In this document: positions 23,181 to 25,091 of the stretch, piece by piece
Layout: each line of letters begins with the position of its first letter
Numbering within the stretch: position 1 is the stretch's first letter
Assembly (NCBI GenBank): GCA_966248875.1
Contig: CBINBI010000050.1
Coordinates: 1 to 25,091 of the forward strand
DNA from: Dokdonella_A sp966248875
GTDB taxonomy: Bacteria; Pseudomonadota; Gammaproteobacteria; Xanthomonadales; Rhodanobacteraceae
Reading direction: 5' to 3'
Length of the DNA stretch: 25,091 nucleotides
Notes under the pieces: model-generated
Databases searched by the model: none
Told to the model about the DNA's origin: nothing
The model's input: only the letters and a program-made list of their open reading frames with translations
Made by a program: the position numbers and the translations under genes

Positions 23181-25091
23181 TCAGCGCGGCTGGTCCGGCG
23201 CTGGCAGGGGCGACTTCGGCAGCGCCGCTTCGGCCAGTTCGATCGAAGCGCGATACGCCGTCGCAAGCTCGGGTTGCGCAGCTCGTATGGCGCGCGCGGT
23301 CGCGAGCTCGCTGGCGGCTTCGTCGGTGCGTCCGAGCATCGCCAGGCACTCGGCGCGCAGCGCGGCGGCTTCGGCGAGCTTCGGGCTTTCCGGCAGATAC
23401 GACTCGCCGCGGATGGCGCGGGCTTCGGTGAGCGGCTCCAGCGCGCCTTGCGCATCGCCCGCGCGGAGCAGCGCTGTTCCTTCGATGATGTCCGCACGCG
23501 CAAAAGCGAGGCGCAGATGATCGCCGACGCCGCTTTGCCGGATCATCACGTGCACATCTTTTGCGAGCTGCGCCGCGTCGGCAAGAGCGCCTGACGCGAG
23601 ATCGATTTCGGCGCTCAGCAGCCGGTGCTCGATGTCGGTCAGCGAGACGGCGCCGGCCGGCGCGGGCTCCACGAAATAGTCTGCCAGCAGCGCACGCGCC
23701 GCTTCGGGCTTGCTTTTGGCAAGCGCCACACGCGCCCGCAAGGCAACGCTCGCATTGTAAGCGGCAGTCCGCGGCTGGACGCCGACTTTCGCGTAGATCG
23801 CCGCGCTTTCGTCGAGCAGCGCGCTGGCTGCATCGGTGCGGCCCATTTCGAGCATCGCCTCGGCCACGCCTTCGAGCATGACCGCGAGATAGCGCGTGTT
23901 GGGCCGGTTGCGGCGCCGGTTCTCGACGGCCGCGTTCATTTCTTCCAGGCCTTCGCGCAGGGCGCCCGCGCGTGCCAGCGCGTAGCCGTGCTCGCGCAGC
24001 GTCTGCGGTGTGTGGAAGACGTCGTCGGGACCGCGGATTTTCAGCGCGAGCTGCCTGGCTTCCTCAAGCAGAGCGAGCCCCTCCCGCGTGCGGCCCGTGT
24101 CGAACAGCAGCCGGCCGAGCCGCATTTTCGTCTGCAGGGTGTCGACGTGCTCCTCGCCGTTGATCGCGATCGCGGTGGCCAGCGCGCGACGCGCGCTCGT
24201 CTCCGCGCCGGCCAGGTCGAGCAGCCGGAACTGCACCTCGCCGAGGTAGGCGTAGTAGCGCGGCAGCGAGGGATTCGGATCGCCGCTCGCCTCGCGCGAG
24301 ACCTCGATTGCATGCGCGAACGTCGACGCGGCTTCGCGGAACTGTCCGCTGTTCTCTTCGGCGAGCCCCTGTGTGTACAAGGCGTCCGCGAGGTCGGCGG
24401 ATTCGCCGCGCCGCGCATAGAGATCGACGGCGCGGCGCGCGTAATCGAGCGAGCGGGCGAGATCGATGCTGCCGTAGTGCTCGGCCTGCTTGCGCAGCAG
24501 CGCTCCGCGGATCGGCGAGGACGTGTCGCCACGCCGGTCCAGCAGAGTTTCGGCCTCGCGCAGCACGGCCTCGCGCTCGCCGACCGCGCTCGACGCATGC
24601 ATCGAGCCCGCGAGCTGGACGAACTCGGCGGCGACTTCCGGCGCGTCATCGCCGTACTGCTCGCGCGCGAGTGCGACGGCCTGCCGGCGCAAGCGCACCG
24701 CTTCGTCGTCCATGGCGAGGTCGTCGTACATCTCGCCCATCAGCCGCAGCACGCCGAGCTTGGCTTCCGGCGCCATCGCCATCGCCGAATCGATCTTCTT
24801 CGAGCCGATGTCGAGCAGCTCGCGCGCCGTCGTCTCGCGCGCCGCCACCGGGTTGTCCTGGCTGCTCGAATTGGCGCGGAAGATGTCTGCCAGAAACGCC
24901 TGCACGGCTTCGGCACGCGCGGCCTGCGCGCGCGCCTCGCGCGCTTGGTGCAAGCTGATGAGCGTCGCTGCAATCGAGACGGCGAAGACGAGCAGGGCGG
25001 CGCCGAGCGCGGAGCGATGGCGCCGCACGAATTTCGTCAGGCGGTCCCGCGTGCGGTCGCCGCGCGCGGCGATCGGCCTTCCGTCGAGAGA
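23181..25091 (-). CDS. Ser/Thr protein kinase, membrane helix and TPR region (N-terminal part outside window)
   Basis: The frame is open to the last base, so only the C-terminal part is seen. It begins in a juxtamembrane segment (GRPIAARGDRT then RLTKFVRRHR), followed by one membrane helix (ALLVFAVSIAATLISL) and roughly 570 residues of helical repeats, several recognisable as TPRs (for example ALYTQGLAEENSGQFREAAS and LGRLLFDTGRTREGLALLEEA). This arrangement, with RKFVRRHR-like residues before a helix, is common in bacterial Pkn-type Ser/Thr kinases of Xanthomonadales; the kinase domain should lie beyond the window's end. The TPR part is probably periplasmic and protein-binding. The GTG at 25028 is not the true start. 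The kinase label comes from this architecture and is not directly visible. Confidence 0.8.
   Translation of the reverse strand, partial: SLDGRPIAARGDRTRDRLTKFVRRHRSALGAALLVFAVSIAATLISLHQAREARAQAARAEAVQAFLADIFRANSSSQDNPVAARETTARELLDIGSKKIDSAMAMAPEAKLGVLRLMGEMYDDLAMDDEAVRLRRQAVALAREQYGDDAPEVAAEFVQLAGSMHASSAVGEREAVLREAETLLDRRGDTSSPIRGALLRKQAEHYGSIDLARSLDYARRAVDLYARRGESADLADALYTQGLAEENSGQFREAASTFAHAIEVSREASGDPNPSLPRYYAYLGEVQFRLLDLAGAETSARRALATAIAINGEEHVDTLQTKMRLGRLLFDTGRTREGLALLEEARQLALKIRGPDDVFHTPQTLREHGYALARAGALREGLEEMNAAVENRRRNRPNTRYLAVMLEGVAEAMLEMGRTDAASALLDESAAIYAKVGVQPRTAAYNASVALRARVALAKSKPEAARALLADYFVEPAPAGAVSLTDIEHRLLSAEIDLASGALADAAQLAKDVHVMIRQSGVGDHLRLAFARADIIEGTALLRAGDAQGALEPLTEARAIRGESYLPESPKLAEAAALRAECLAMLGRTDEAASELATARAIRAAQPELATAYRASIELAEAALPKSPLPAPDQPR

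Overview
The window is GC-rich, densely coded DNA from a Gammaproteobacterium, most likely of the order Xanthomonadales/Lysobacterales (Rhodanobacteraceae-like). This rests on a LigA with an extra segment in its helix-hairpin-helix region, an EpmA, a short ribosomal protein bTHX with a Lys/Ala tail, GGGAATAGGG-type and GAATTAC-type intergenic repeats, and an ECF sigma factor overlapping a Pro/Ala-rich anti-sigma-like protein. The taxon is inferred from remembered family resemblance, not from a search.

Layout. 1-1924 (+): end of ligA, then epmA overlapping it by 8 bp. 1896-12441 (-): a seven-gene operon, read from the high coordinate down: HlyD-type adaptor, MacB/LolD-type ATPase, two large duplicated (ADOP/MacB-FtsX) permeases, a second ATPase, an NtrC-type sigma-54 activator and an NtrY-type histidine kinase. 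Between the second permease and the second ATPase is a 24-codon ORF that looks like a third permease reduced to its two ends. 12659-13345 (-): DUF2461 protein, followed upstream by a hairpin repeat. 13431-15583: two DEDD exonucleases in divergent orientation, sbcB (-) and orn (+). 15599-17052 (-): ECF sigma factor and its membrane partner. 17053-17906: 854 bp with no convincing gene but several strong inverted repeats, including a terminator-like hairpin on the + strand with no gene before it. 17907-18959: DUF6869-type protein (-) and FHA protein (+), divergent. 19041-19129: tRNA-Leu(UAA). 19161-22889: a metal cluster with a ZnuD-like TonB receptor (-), a MerC-domain protein (+) and a CDF zinc exporter (+). 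22966-23148: bTHX. 23181 to the end (-): TPR part of a Ser/Thr kinase whose catalytic domain lies beyond the window.

How the parts work together. The main system is the 10.5 kb ABC export operon. Just before the ATG of its first gene is a near-perfect sigma-54 -24/-12 element (TGGCACG-N4-CTGCT), and about 75-175 bp upstream are inverted and direct repeats suitable as activator sites. The operon encodes its own sigma-54 activator and kinase, so the simplest model is an envelope-stress or antimicrobial exporter that controls its own expression. The predicted start site falls on the ATG itself, which would make the adaptor mRNA leaderless.

The second coherent unit is the zinc locus. A 15-bp palindrome matching the core of the Zur box covers the -10 elements of both divergent promoters, so zinc limitation should raise the TonB receptor and the MerC-type protein together. 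A weaker second Zur-like site lies next to the MerC start. The remaining genes are housekeeping (DNA repair, RNA turnover, translation) or small regulatory units.
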